Shown: one piece after another, positions 44,491 to 53,648 of the stretch
How the letters are laid out: the number at the start of each line of letters is the position of its first letter
Position numbering within the stretch: position 1 is the stretch's first letter
Assembly: GCA_934746715.1 (NCBI GenBank)
Contig: CAKVFI010000002.1
Coordinates: forward strand, 1-64,000
Length of the DNA stretch: 64,000 nucleotides
Direction of reading: 5' to 3'
Source of the DNA: an uncultured Clostridia bacterium
GTDB lineage: Bacteria > Bacillota > Clostridia > Christensenellales > UBA1242
Translations under genes and position numbers: made by a program
The notes under the pieces: generated by a model
Told to the model about the DNA's origin: nothing
Database searches by the model: none
What the model saw: only the letters and a program-made list of their open reading frames with translations

Positions 44491-45426
44491 TTATTCTTTA
44501 TCAATATTGATTTTTTCTGCAATTATGTAACGTGGTCTATTTTGAACTTCTTCATAAGTTCTTCTCAAATAAATGTTTGAAATTCCATTAAACACCAACA
44601 TTGTTGATGCACAAATTGTTATTGTTGGAAACAACCAAGCAGACAACGGCAAAACAATTTTGCAGCAAGCTAAAATTATAAACACCAAATAACAAACAAA
44701 ACTTAAAAATCCGCCAAATAGCCCAGTTTTCATTGAAAGAGAAAGTGGCCAAGTTGTCATAGAAATCACACTGCGCCCTGCTAATTTAAACAATTTTTTA
44801 ACAGAATATTTTGTTTCTCCAACACTGCGCTCATTACGCACAAATTCTACCTCTGTTTGCTTAAAACCAACCCAAGCTGTAACGCCACGAATGTATCTGT
44901 CATGCTCTGGCATTGCCAACATAGTGTCAATAACTTTGCGGTCAAAAAGTTTAAATTCTCCTACATTTGCTGGAATATTCAAACCACTAATTTTTTTCAA
45001 AAATCTGAGATACATTTTTGAAGTAATCTTTTTAAAAAATGATTCACCTTTTCTTTTTGACCTTTTGCCATGAACAACATCGTAACCTTGTTTCCACTTT
45101 TCAATCATCAAAGGGATAGCTTCAACTGGGTCTTGCAAGTCCACGTCGATATCAACAATTGCATTACCCTGCGCATTTTCAAAGCCCGCATAGATTGCCG
45201 CTTGTTGACCAAAATTGCGTGAAAAATTAACAACTTTAACACGTGTGTCCTTTTCTGCCAATTCTTTTAAAACATTTAAGGTATTATCCCTGCTTCCATC
45301 GTTAACAAAAATTAACTCGTATGGTTCATTTAATTTATCCATCACAGGCACAACAGCTTTGTAAAACAATGGGATTGCTTCTTGTTCATTAAAAACAGGC
45401 ACAACAATTGAATATTTTGCTTTCAT
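44491..45426 (-). CDS. Polyprenyl-phosphate glycosyltransferase, family GT2 (DPM/ArnC-like)
   Basis: 311 residues. Catalytic GT2 domain: SIVVPVFNEQEAIP at residue 6, FVNDGSRDNT near 40, DIDVDLQDPVE near 93 (the DxD metal site), VHGKRSKRKGES near 130. Two C-terminal membrane spans (about 232-255 and 262-290). Transfers a sugar from a nucleotide to undecaprenyl phosphate on the cytoplasmic face. First gene of a three-gene unit with the multidrug-export-family protein and the GT-C/GtrA fusion: charge the lipid, flip it, use the sugar outside. Confidence 0.92.
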   Translation of the reverse strand: MKAKYSIVVPVFNEQEAIPLFYKAVVPVMDKLNEPYELIFVNDGSRDNTLNVLKELAEKDTRVKVVNFSRNFGQQAAIYAGFENAQGNAIVDIDVDLQDPVEAIPLMIEKWKQGYDVVHGKRSKRKGESFFKKITSKMYLRFLKKISGLNIPANVGEFKLFDRKVIDTMLAMPEHDRYIRGVTAWVGFKQTEVEFVRNERSVGETKYSVKKLFKLAGRSVISMTTWPLSLSMKTGLFGGFLSFVCYLVFIILACCKIVLPLSAWLFPTITICASTMLVFNGISNIYLRRTYEEVQNRPRYIIAEKINIDKE

Positions 45427-45682
45427 ATTTTTTCCTTTTAAAAAATTTAAAACACTTGGTTTTAATAATCTATTTCATAATATCACATTCGCCCAACAAT
45501 GTCAAACAACAATTTGTCCACATTACAACATTTCAATCATGAATTCAAAATGTATAAAATGGCATAAAATTTTAAATTTTTTATAAAAAAATCGCGTTTT
45601 TGCAACATTTTTTAATATTTTTATTCACTTTTATTTGCAAATTTTAAATTTTTAGTTTATTATTTTATTAGGAGAATATTGC

Positions 45683-46444
45683 ATGACAAAAATTATTGCT
45701 GTTACTAATCAAAAAGGCGGCGTTGGAAAAACCACAACTTGTGTAAATTTGGCCGCATATGTTGCCGATACTGGCAAAAAAGTTTTATTAATAGACATGG
45801 ACCCACAAGGAAATGCTTGTGCAAGTCTTGGCGTTGAAATTGAAAAGGGTAAAAACTCTGTTTATGAAGTTTTGCTTGGAGAAATTAACATAAAGGATGC
45901 AATTTATCATTCAGTTGTAAAAACTTTAGATGTTTTGCCTTCCACTGTTGATTTATCAGGCGCAGAAGTTGATTTGGTATATGTTGAAAATAGAGAAAAA
46001 GTTTTAAAGGAAGCGCTTGAACAAATCAAATCAAACTATGACTACATATTTATCGACTGTCCACCATCTTTAGGTTTGCTTACTGTAAACGCGCTCACTG
46101 CTACAAATTCTATCATTATTCCAATTCAGTGCGAATATTTTGCGCTCGTTGGTTTAGGGCAACTTATGAACACAGTGCGCTTAATCAAAAAGCACCTCAA
46201 TCCCGATGTTGAAATCGAAGGCGTCTTATTAACAATGAAAGACAATCGAAGCAATTTAGTTTCTCAAGTTGCAGATGAAATACGCAAATATTTCAACACC
46301 AAAGTTTATAACACAACCATTCCAAGAAACATTCGTTTAGCCGAAAGCCCAAGTCACGGAAAACCTATTATGCTATACGACAACAAAAGCCGTGGAGCTT
46401 TGGCATACAAGGAATTGTGTGACGAGTTCTTGTCAAAACAATAA
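45683..46444 (+). CDS. parA: Chromosome partitioning ATPase ParA/Soj
   Basis: 253 residues. Deviant Walker A KGGVGKTT at residue 11, switch I MDPQGNACASLG near 42, Walker B YIFIDCPPSLG near 122, and the non-specific DNA-binding basic residues in the C-terminal half (RLIKKHLN, KDNRSN). Forms the ATP-dependent DNA-bound gradient that moves ParB-parS complexes; in Soj it also regulates DnaA. AGGAGA precedes the ATG. parB follows after a 690-base gap with three parS sites. Confidence 0.97.
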   Translation: MTKIIAVTNQKGGVGKTTTCVNLAAYVADTGKKVLLIDMDPQGNACASLGVEIEKGKNSVYEVLLGEINIKDAIYHSVVKTLDVLPSTVDLSGAEVDLVYVENREKVLKEALEQIKSNYDYIFIDCPPSLGLLTVNALTATNSIIIPIQCEYFALVGLGQLMNTVRLIKKHLNPDVEIEGVLLTMKDNRSNLVSQVADEIRKYFNTKVYNTTIPRNIRLAESPSHGKPIMLYDNKSRGALAYKELCDEFLSKQ

Positions 46445-46481
46445 TAAAATAATTTAACTGTTTATTATATTGATTATCAAC

Positions 46482-46513
46482 AAAAAATCACCATTTTAAT
46501 CGGTGGTTTTTTT
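46482..46513 (+). terminator. Terminator of parA
   Basis: AAAAATCACC-ATTTTAAT-CGGTGGTTTTTTT, about 40 bases after the stop. Confidence 0.85.
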
Positions 46514-46781
46514 ATTATCTTTTTAATTTAGTTTATATAAAACAATATTTAAATATTGTCGATTATTATACCTGTTCTATCATCAATCCTGTATCACGTT
46601 TGATTATTTTTTTATAAACCCTGTTTTTATGTTATTATTTTTTGATTTTCAATTAAATGAGATTGTTAATTTATCTCTAAATTAATTTTACAATTTCACA
46701 CAGTCCAAAATATAAAATTTTTTTACTTATTCTTTAATATGCCAAATAATTATTTGTGTTTTTTTAAATAATTGTATCAAT

Positions 46782-46797
46782 TGTTCCACGTGGAACT
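46782..46797. promoter_or_regulatory. parS site 1
   Basis: TGTTCCACGTGGAACT, one base from a perfect palindrome and one base off the consensus Firmicutes parS (TGTTCCACGTGAAACA) in the right arm. Confidence 0.92.
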
Positions 46798-46913
46798 TTT
46801 TTTGTTTGTATTTACATTGATTACAAATGTTTAAAATAAATTTATGTCTACATAATTAATCTAGTACTAAAAACATAAAATTTTTAATTATTCGACAAAC
46901 AACCAGTTGACAT

Positions 46914-46929
46914 TGTTCCACGTGGAACA
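46914..46929. promoter_or_regulatory. parS site 2
   Basis: TGTTCCACGTGGAACA, a perfect 16-base palindrome. Confidence 0.94.
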
Positions 46930-47038
46930 TTTTGTAAAACAATATTAGCTGTTTCTACATTGTTTAAAATTGACTTATTAAAATCATCAACATATACATT
47001 ACTTGATCAATTATGATTAAGATAATAAATCGTAGGAA

Positions 47039-47054
47039 TGTTCCACATGGAACA
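47039..47054. promoter_or_regulatory. parS site 3
   Basis: TGTTCCACATGGAACA; the central CG is CA, otherwise identical to site 2. Lies 80 bases before parB. Confidence 0.9.
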
Positions 47055-47133
47055 ATTTGAATTTAAATATAAAAATAATTTGACACGCAACTAATAATTT
47101 GATAAAATTATAATAGTTTATAGGAGGAATTAT

Positions 47134-48021
47134 ATGAAAATGGGATTAGGTAGAGGTCTGGACAGTCTTTTAAAAGCATATGACGACGAAAACGATGAAA
47201 AAATTCAAAAAACTGAAAGTTCTGTTTCAAATTATGAAATGCGACAGGGCGATATTGAAAAAATTGATATAAATAAAGTGTATCCAAACCCAAATCAACC
47301 AAGAAAAACTTTTGATAAAGAAAGTTTGAACGAATTGGCTGAAAGTATTAGAATACATGGTTTAATCCAACCAATTATTGTTAACAAGATGGATGATGGT
47401 TACATGGTTATTGCAGGTGAAAGAAGATATAGAGCTTGCAAGATATGTGGATTAAATCAAATAGACGCTATTGTAAAAAATTATACAAATAAACAAATTA
47501 GTGAAATTTCAATAATTGAAAACCTTCAAAGAGAAGATTTAAACCCGGTAGAAGTTGCTAAAGGTATTAAAAAACTTATGGACGAATATGGCTTAACTCA
47601 AGAAAAAGTAGCAGAAAGGCTTGGTAAGGCACGTTCTGCTATTGCAAACTCTGTGCGTATTTTAACATTATATCCAGAAGTGTTGGATTTGGTTGAAAAA
47701 GGAAAGGTTTCATTTGGTCATGCAAAAATTCTTGTAGCTGTTGAAGATTATGCAACTCAATTACTATTGGCTAAAAAAGTTGCAAAAGACAAATTAACAG
47801 TTAGGGACTTGGAAAAAGAAGTAAATTTATTATTAGGCGGAAAAAAGAAAAAACCAACAGCTAAAACAATTGGTGAAGATTTGCAAGAATTTGTATCAGA
47901 TATGCAACGAAAGTTGGGTACAAAAGTATCAATTATAGGTAACAACAAGAAAGGCAGAATATATATAGATTATTATTCACAAGATGATTTGGATAGAATT
48001 TACGACACATTCTTAAGATAA
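47134..48021 (+). CDS. parB: Chromosome partitioning protein ParB/Spo0J
   Basis: 295 residues. N-terminal LGRGLDSLL box that contacts ParA, the CTPase/ParB domain with GERRYRACKICG near 90 (C-motif) and IIENLQREDLNPVE near 118, the helix-turn-helix LTQEKVAERLGKARSAIANSVR (shortened here: TQEKVAERLGKARSAIAN) that reads parS, and a C-terminal dimerisation domain. Binds the three parS sites upstream and spreads from them. AGGAGG precedes the ATG. Confidence 0.97.
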   Translation: MKMGLGRGLDSLLKAYDDENDEKIQKTESSVSNYEMRQGDIEKIDINKVYPNPNQPRKTFDKESLNELAESIRIHGLIQPIIVNKMDDGYMVIAGERRYRACKICGLNQIDAIVKNYTNKQISEISIIENLQREDLNPVEVAKGIKKLMDEYGLTQEKVAERLGKARSAIANSVRILTLYPEVLDLVEKGKVSFGHAKILVAVEDYATQLLLAKKVAKDKLTVRDLEKEVNLLLGGKKKKPTAKTIGEDLQEFVSDMQRKLGTKVSIIGNNKKGRIYIDYYSQDDLDRIYDTFLR

Positions 48022-48046
48022 TAAATAAACTTTGTTAAAAATATTT

Positions 48047-48076
48047 AAAAATCTCGAAAAAATCGGGATTTTTTTA
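48047..48076 (+). terminator. Terminator of parB
   Basis: AAAAATCTCG-AAAAAAT-CGGGATTTTTTT. Confidence 0.8.
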
Positions 48077-48168
48077 AAAAAATATGACAAAATGTAATAT
48101 TTATACAAAATAATGTAAATAAAAACTAGCAAAATGTAATATAATAAAAATCTTTAATAATAATCTTG

Positions 48169-48204
48169 TTGAAAATTTGTTTAAACTGTGATATAATTAT
48201 TATA
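48169..48204 (+). promoter_or_regulatory. Leaderless-type promoter of mnmE
   Basis: TTGAAA (48169-48174), 17-base spacer, TATAAT (48192-48197), six bases, ATG. Confidence 0.72.
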
Positions 48205-49499
48205 TGGAAACAATAGTAGCTTTAGCAACTCCAGCAGGAAACAGTGGTGTTGCCGTTATAAGAATTAGTGGTGAAAAATCAAAGGAAATCTTGCAAAATG
48301 TTATAAAAGAAGATTTGGATTTTAAGCCGAGATATATGTATTTGAAAGAAATCTACTGTAAGGGTATTGTTGATAATGCGCTTGTTGTGTTTTTTAAGGC
48401 GCCTAATAGTTTTACTGGGGAAGATATTGCAGAGATTCAATCTCATGGTGGTTATTATCTGGCGCAAAAAATAATTGAACAATGCATTGAATATGGCGCA
48501 AAAATGGCTACACCGGGAGAATTTAGCAAACGAGCATTTATAAACGGAAAATTAAGTATTGACCAAGCGGAAGGGATAATGGACATAATTAATGCTGAAA
48601 GTGAATTGCAGGCAAAACAGGCAAGTAATTTGCTGCAAGGTTCTTTAAAAGAAAAAATAGTTAATTATCAAAACATTTTAACAGATGTAATTGCTGAACT
48701 TGAAGCAAAAATAGATTATCCTGAGTATGAATACACTGCTGAAGAAACAAAAGACTTAAAAACAAAGTTGACAAACTTGCAATTAAACTTGAAAAATTTA
48801 ATCAAAGATAGCAAAACCGGACTTAAAATAAAGAATGGCGTAAATGTGGCAATTGTTGGGGCGCCAAATGTTGGAAAATCTAGTATTTTGAATGCGCTAA
48901 CAAATTCTGACAAAGCTATTGTTACTAATATTGCAGGGACAACAAGAGATGTGGTTGAAGCAAGTTATGAATTTAATGGCATTATTTTTAAACTATTTGA
49001 CACGGCAGGAATTCATGAAAGTAATGACATAGTTGAACAAATTGGCATATCAAGAGCAAAACAAATTTTGGAAGATGCTGATATTGTATTGCTTGTAAGC
49101 GATAAGGACAACATCAACTCTTTGGTTACAAATAAACCAAATATCAAAATCTTTAACAAAAGTGATTTATTTGTGCCATCAAACAAAGAAGAATATTTGT
49201 GTGTAAGTGCCCAAACTGGAGAAAACATTCAAACACTTAAAGAAAAGATTTTTGAACTAGCTTTGGGGGATAAAACTGTCGGTTATGGCTTTTGTTTAAC
49301 AAATATAAGACATATTGATTGTATTAACAAAGCATTAACTCACATAAATAACGTTATCAATATCTTTGATCTTACTACAGTTGATATAATTAGCTCTGAA
49401 CTAAAATCTGCATGGCTCGATTTGGGAGAAGTTAGCGGGACAACAAGCAGTGAAGCTATTATAGACAAAATATTTAGTAAATTCTGTTTGGGTAAATAA
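48204..49499 (+). CDS. mnmE: tRNA modification GTPase MnmE
   Basis: 431 residues. Works with MnmG to place the (carboxymethyl)aminomethyl group on U34 of tRNAs. N-terminal folate-binding domain (ETIVALATPAGNSGVAVIRISG), helical domain, then the inserted G domain: G1 GAPNVGKSS near 220, G3 DTAGIHES near 265, G4 NKSD near 318; terminal CLGK with the catalytic cysteine. Followed by mnmG after 88 bases. Confidence 0.97.
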   Translation: METIVALATPAGNSGVAVIRISGEKSKEILQNVIKEDLDFKPRYMYLKEIYCKGIVDNALVVFFKAPNSFTGEDIAEIQSHGGYYLAQKIIEQCIEYGAKMATPGEFSKRAFINGKLSIDQAEGIMDIINAESELQAKQASNLLQGSLKEKIVNYQNILTDVIAELEAKIDYPEYEYTAEETKDLKTKLTNLQLNLKNLIKDSKTGLKIKNGVNVAIVGAPNVGKSSILNALTNSDKAIVTNIAGTTRDVVEASYEFNGIIFKLFDTAGIHESNDIVEQIGISRAKQILEDADIVLLVSDKDNINSLVTNKPNIKIFNKSDLFVPSNKEEYLCVSAQTGENIQTLKEKIFELALGDKTVGYGFCLTNIRHIDCINKALTHINNVINIFDLTTVDIISSELKSAWLDLGEVSGTTSSEAIIDKIFSKFCLGK

Positions 49500-49568
49500 A
49501 AAGTGCTGAAAAACAATAATTTTGCAGTTAAAATTAAAAAAAATTATTGAAAAAGTGTCATTTTGTGA

Positions 49569-49588
49569 TATAATACACAGGTTATATA
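49569..49588 (+). promoter_or_regulatory. -10 box of mnmG
   Basis: TATAAT at 49569-49574 inside the short mnmE-mnmG gap, 13 bases before the ATG; a transcript would have a leader of only about seven bases and at most a vestigial AGG. Confidence 0.5.
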
Positions 49589-51453
49589 TGATAGAAAATT
49601 TTGTAAACGAATATGATGCAGTTGTTATTGGAAGTGGACATGCTGGAAGTGAAGCATGTCTTGCTCTTTCACGCCTTGGCAAAAAGACACTTTTAACAAC
49701 TTTAAATTTGGATAGCATTGCTTTTTTGGCATGCAATCCTAGTGTTGGAGGCACAGCAAAAGGTCAATTGGCTGGCGAAATTGATGCTCTTGGTGGAGAA
49801 ATGGGTAAAAATGCAGACAAATCCATGCTTCAATTGCGTATGTTGAACTCTGGAAAAGGTCCAGCTGTGCAATCATTACGTGCTCAAGTTGACAAAGTTG
49901 TTTATCACACCGAAATGAAAAGAACTATTGAACATCAAAAAAATCTTGATGTTTTGCAATGTGAAGTGGCAGAAATTATAGTTGAAAATAACAAAGTGGT
50001 TGGAGTTAAAACCAGCATGGGAGAAGTTTTTAAATGTTCTGCTGTGGTTGTTGCAACAGGTGTTTATTTGAATAGCAGAATAATCATTGGTGATTTTACA
50101 AAATTTACTGGACCAAATGGATTTGAACCAAGCACAATGCTTACAAAATCTTTAATGGATTTAGGCATTGAAATTAGACGTTTCAAAACTGGAACACCTG
50201 CGCGTGTGGACAAAAAAAGTATCGATTTCTCAAAATTTGAGATACAACCAGGCGATGAACTAGACGTTAGCTTTAGTTCTACTGGGAAGAGAGTTAAAAA
50301 TAAAATACCTTGTTACCTTGGTTATACTTCAAAAGAAATGCATGATTGTATACGCGCAAATATTGATCGTGCACCACTATATTCTGGAAAAATTCATGGT
50401 ATTGGACCAAGATATTGCCCTAGCATTGAAGATAAAATTATGCGCTTTGCAGATAAGGAACGTCATCAATTGTTTTTGGAACCAGAAAGTGCAAGCACTG
50501 ATGAAATATATGTTCAAGGTATATCTAGCAGCATGCCCGCCGATGTTCAAAGAAAAATGTATAGTTTAATCCCTGGCTTTGAAAAAGTTAAAATAATGCG
50601 CTTTGCTTATGCTATAGAATATGATTGCATAAACGCAACCGAACTTAAAAACAATTTGGAAAGCAAAAAAGTGAGTGGACTTTTCTTTGCTGGGCAAATT
50701 AATGGAACAAGTGGTTATGAAGAAGCAGGTGCACAGGGCTTGATTGCTGGAATAAACGCAAAAAAATATATAGACAACGAACCAGCCTTTGTTTTGGGAC
50801 GAGATCAAGCTTATATCGGGGTTTTGATTGATGATTTGGTTACCAAAGACATTGTTGAACCTTATAGAATGATGACCAGCCGAGCCGAATATAGGCTAAT
50901 TTTAAGGCAAGACAACTGTGATATCCGCCTAACTGAATTGGGACACCAATTAGGCTTGGTGAACAATAAACAGTACAAAATATTTACTGAAAAATTAAAT
51001 CAAATTAAGCAAGTTGAAAAAGAACTTAACACTATGTGTAATCCTGAAAAACTTAAAGTTTTGTTTGAAAGTAAAAATGAAAATTTGCCAAAGTCTGGGT
51101 TAACATTAAAGGATGTTATTAAACGCAACAATATAACAATTTTTGATGTTAAAAATGAGTTCAATTTATTTAAGGATATCCCTCATAATGTTTTGGAATA
51201 TATTAACACTGAAATCAAATATGAAGGGTATATTAAACAGGAAAAGGAATTAATTGAAAAGCAAAAGAAAACTGAAAACTTACCTTTGCCAAAAATTGAT
51301 TATGGTGAAATTGCCGGCCTACGTTTGGAGGCAAGGCAAAAATTAAATAAATTTAGCCCAGCAACACTTGGTCAAGCAAAAAGAATCGATGGTGTTAGTC
51401 CTGCAGATATTAATGTTTTATTGGTTTATTTAAAATTAAAAAATTATATTTAA
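49588..51453 (+). CDS. mnmG: tRNA uridine 5-carboxymethylaminomethyl modification enzyme MnmG
   Basis: 621 residues. FAD-binding GSGHAGSEACLALSRLG at residue 14 (GxGxxG), NPSVGGTAKGQLAGEIDALGG near 50, the conserved FTKFTGPNGFEPSTMLT-like and GTSGYEEAGAQGLIAGINA near 385, and the C-terminal helical domain that binds MnmE (LRLEARQKLNKFSPATLGQA). The start at 49588 gives the family N-terminus; an in-frame start 66 bases earlier falls in the promoter. Confidence 0.97.
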   Translation: MIENFVNEYDAVVIGSGHAGSEACLALSRLGKKTLLTTLNLDSIAFLACNPSVGGTAKGQLAGEIDALGGEMGKNADKSMLQLRMLNSGKGPAVQSLRAQVDKVVYHTEMKRTIEHQKNLDVLQCEVAEIIVENNKVVGVKTSMGEVFKCSAVVVATGVYLNSRIIIGDFTKFTGPNGFEPSTMLTKSLMDLGIEIRRFKTGTPARVDKKSIDFSKFEIQPGDELDVSFSSTGKRVKNKIPCYLGYTSKEMHDCIRANIDRAPLYSGKIHGIGPRYCPSIEDKIMRFADKERHQLFLEPESASTDEIYVQGISSSMPADVQRKMYSLIPGFEKVKIMRFAYAIEYDCINATELKNNLESKKVSGLFFAGQINGTSGYEEAGAQGLIAGINAKKYIDNEPAFVLGRDQAYIGVLIDDLVTKDIVEPYRMMTSRAEYRLILRQDNCDIRLTELGHQLGLVNNKQYKIFTEKLNQIKQVEKELNTMCNPEKLKVLFESKNENLPKSGLTLKDVIKRNNITIFDVKNEFNLFKDIPHNVLEYINTEIKYEGYIKQEKELIEKQKKTENLPLPKIDYGEIAGLRLEARQKLNKFSPATLGQAKRIDGVSPADINVLLVYLKLKNYI

Positions 51454-51598
51454 ATTTTAAAAAAAATTAATTAAAACAAATATTAAAATATTTAAATAAA
51501 AATTAAATAAATAATTAAAATATATGGATAAAATACTTAAAAATAGGCATTTTTTAAGAATTTTTAAGCAAAAAAATAAAAAAATATTATAACAAATT

Positions 51599-52276
51599 AT
51601 GGAAATAAATAATCAAATTAATTTAATAAAAAATAATGAAAAAACTTTTCAAAAATATTTTGAAAAACTTGTTTCATATAATGAAAAAGTTAACCTAACT
51701 GCAATAACGGAAAGAGAACAAGTTTTTAATAAACACTTTTTGGATAGCATTTTGCCAGTTTATGAAATTAAACAAAACTCTAAAATCGTTGATGTTGGAA
51801 CAGGTGCTGGCTTCCCTAGTTTGCCAATAAAAATTGTTAGACCAGATGTAAATTTAACTATGGTTGACAGCCTTAATAAGAGAATAAATTTTTTGAATGA
51901 GTTGACTCAAGAATTAAAAATTGAATCAACAAATATTCATGCCAGAGCAGAAGATTTTGCAAAAACAAATAGAGAAAAATTTGATGTTGCCGTGGCGCGC
52001 GCAGTTGCAAAATTAAACACTCTTTTGGAATATCTTATGCCACTTGTAAAAATTGGTGGAATTGTGTTGGCTTTTAAAGGCAGCAATTTTAAAGAAGAAA
52101 TTGACGAGGCAAAAAACGCAATGACAGTTTTGGGTGGAGAATATGTTAAAACATTACATTTTGATTTGCCAAACAATGAAGGTGAAAGAAACATAATTGT
52201 TGTTAAAAAAATTAAATCAACACCAAAACAATATCCAAGAGATAAAAATTTGCCAAAATTAAAACCTATTTTATAA
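51599..52276 (+). CDS. rsmG: 16S rRNA (guanine527-N7)-methyltransferase RsmG
   Basis: 225 residues. SAM-binding VDVGTGAGFPSLPIKIVRPD near 63, then FLDSILPVYEI before it and ARAVAKLNTLLEYLMPLVK near 135, the usual RsmG landmarks. Methylates G527 in the 530 loop. No ribosome site; TATTAT/TATAAC lies 5-8 bases before the ATG, again compatible with a leaderless start. AAT-dominated codon use, more AT-rich than most of the window. Confidence 0.96.
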   Translation: MEINNQINLIKNNEKTFQKYFEKLVSYNEKVNLTAITEREQVFNKHFLDSILPVYEIKQNSKIVDVGTGAGFPSLPIKIVRPDVNLTMVDSLNKRINFLNELTQELKIESTNIHARAEDFAKTNREKFDVAVARAVAKLNTLLEYLMPLVKIGGIVLAFKGSNFKEEIDEAKNAMTVLGGEYVKTLHFDLPNNEGERNIIVVKKIKSTPKQYPRDKNLPKLKPIL

Positions 52277-52303
52277 AAAAGGAAAATTAATTTCCTTTTT
52301 TTT
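52275..52303 (+). terminator. Terminator of rsmG
   Basis: AAAAAGGAAA-ATTAA-TTTCCTTTTTTTT, right at the stop codon. Confidence 0.8.
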
Positions 52304-52363
52304 AACTTTTCATATCATTAAAAACATCAAAAACTCAATTTAATTTTTTGAGTTTTCTTTCAT

Positions 52364-52403
52364 TATATATACGCGTACGCGCGTATGCGCGCGCGTGCGC
52401 GCG
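52364..52403. repeat. 40-bp perfectly alternating pyrimidine-purine tract (Z-DNA-prone)
   Basis: Every base from 52364 to 52403 alternates pyrimidine and purine: an ATATATA lead-in, then runs such as CGCGTACGCGCGTATGCGCG (20 bases shown). Such tracts are the classical Z-DNA formers. It stands out strongly from the AT-rich surroundings and lies between rsmG and recF. Confidence 0.9.
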
Positions 52404-52535
52404 AGAGCAACACTTTTAATACGTTTAAAATTTAAACAATTAAAATATTGATGTTGCTAAAAAATAAATTAATTTTTAAATTTACGTGCAATATTCTATA
52501 AAACACAATGAAACAAATTCAATTTTTTAAAAATA

Positions 52536-52572
52536 TTGACAAATTTAATTCAAATATATATAATTTTTAAAA
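52536..52572 (+). promoter_or_regulatory. Leaderless-type promoter of recF
   Basis: TTGACA (52536-52541), 17-base spacer, TATAAT (52559-52564), seven bases, ATG. Both boxes are full consensus. Confidence 0.75.
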
Positions 52573-53648
52573 TGAAAATAAACAAACTTGAATTGGTCAA
52601 CTTTAGAAATTATTCTTCTGCCAGCATTGAATTTGATGATGGTGTTAATTTTGTTGTTGGCAAAAATGCACAGGGCAAAACAAACATGTTGGAAAGTTTG
52701 TATTTGTTGAGTGTGGGTAAAAGTCCAAAAAACAGCAAAGAAAAACAGTTAATAAAGTTTGAACAAGAGCGAGCAAAAATTGAAGTTGATTTTGTAACAA
52801 ACGCCGGAAACAAAAACATAAAAATGTATTTGGATAAATCAAACAAAAAAGCAATCAAAATCAACAATCTTAACATTTTAAAATTAACAGAACTTGTTGG
52901 TATATTATCGGTTGTTTACTTTAGCCCAGACGAAATGAAATTGGTAAAGGAAGTGCCAGAAGATAGGCGTAATTTTTTGGATGTTTCAATAAGTCAATTT
53001 GACAAAACATATTTATACAATTTGTTAAGGTATGATAAGGTTTTAAAACAACGCAATGCAATACTTAAAAGTTTAAATTCTGCACAAACAAAAATTGAGC
53101 AATTAAAATTATTTACTCCACAATTAATTGAAATAGCTGAAAAAATAATTGAAAAACGCATTCAATTTATAGAAAAATTAAAAATTTTTGCAAAAAATAT
53201 ACACAAAATAATAACAATTGATGAAAATTTGGATATTGAATACAGTTACAAAAAATCAGAGGGCATGACAATAAAACAAGACTTGCAAAATCAATTTGAC
53301 AAAAGTTTGAACAAGGAATTGGAATTGGGTTACACTTGTGTTGGACCACACCGTGATGATATGATTTTTAAAATTAATGATTTGGATTGTCGTCAATTTG
53401 CCAGCCAAGGTCAACAACGAACTGTTGCTCTGGTTATTAAACTTTCCCTTATGGAAGTTATTAAACAAGAGATTGGTGAATATCCAGTGCTTTTGCTTGA
53501 TGATGTTTTGAGTGAACTTGATGATGAAAGGCAAAACAGATTGTTGAATTTAACAAAGCAATATCAAACACTAATTACTTGTACGGCTTTGCCAAGGATA
53601 AACTTTAAGGCAAATATTATTGAAATTAAAAATGGAACAAAAGTGTAA
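52572..53648 (+). CDS. recF: DNA replication and repair protein RecF
   Basis: 358 residues. SMC-like ATPase that helps load RecA at gaps. Walker A VGKNAQGKTNMLESL near residue 31, signature region GPHRDDMIF near 255 and SQGQQRTVALVIKLSLME near 280, Walker B PVLLLDDVLSELD near 308. Start at 52572 gives the typical MKINKLELVNFRNY opening. Not co-transcribed with dnaN as in many bacteria; it faces dnaA tail to tail. Confidence 0.97.
   Translation: MKINKLELVNFRNYSSASIEFDDGVNFVVGKNAQGKTNMLESLYLLSVGKSPKNSKEKQLIKFEQERAKIEVDFVTNAGNKNIKMYLDKSNKKAIKINNLNILKLTELVGILSVVYFSPDEMKLVKEVPEDRRNFLDVSISQFDKTYLYNLLRYDKVLKQRNAILKSLNSAQTKIEQLKLFTPQLIEIAEKIIEKRIQFIEKLKIFAKNIHKIITIDENLDIEYSYKKSEGMTIKQDLQNQFDKSLNKELELGYTCVGPHRDDMIFKINDLDCRQFASQGQQRTVALVIKLSLMEVIKQEIGEYPVLLLDDVLSELDDERQNRLLNLTKQYQTLITCTALPRINFKANIIEIKNGTKV

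Larger units (their letters stand above)
46445..47133. other. parA-parB intergenic region carrying the parS cluster
   Basis: 690 bases of AT-rich DNA without genes. It contains the parA terminator, three 16-base parS palindromes spaced about 130 bases apart, and, at its right end, the parB promoter and AGGAGG. No DnaA-box cluster seen here. Confidence 0.8.
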
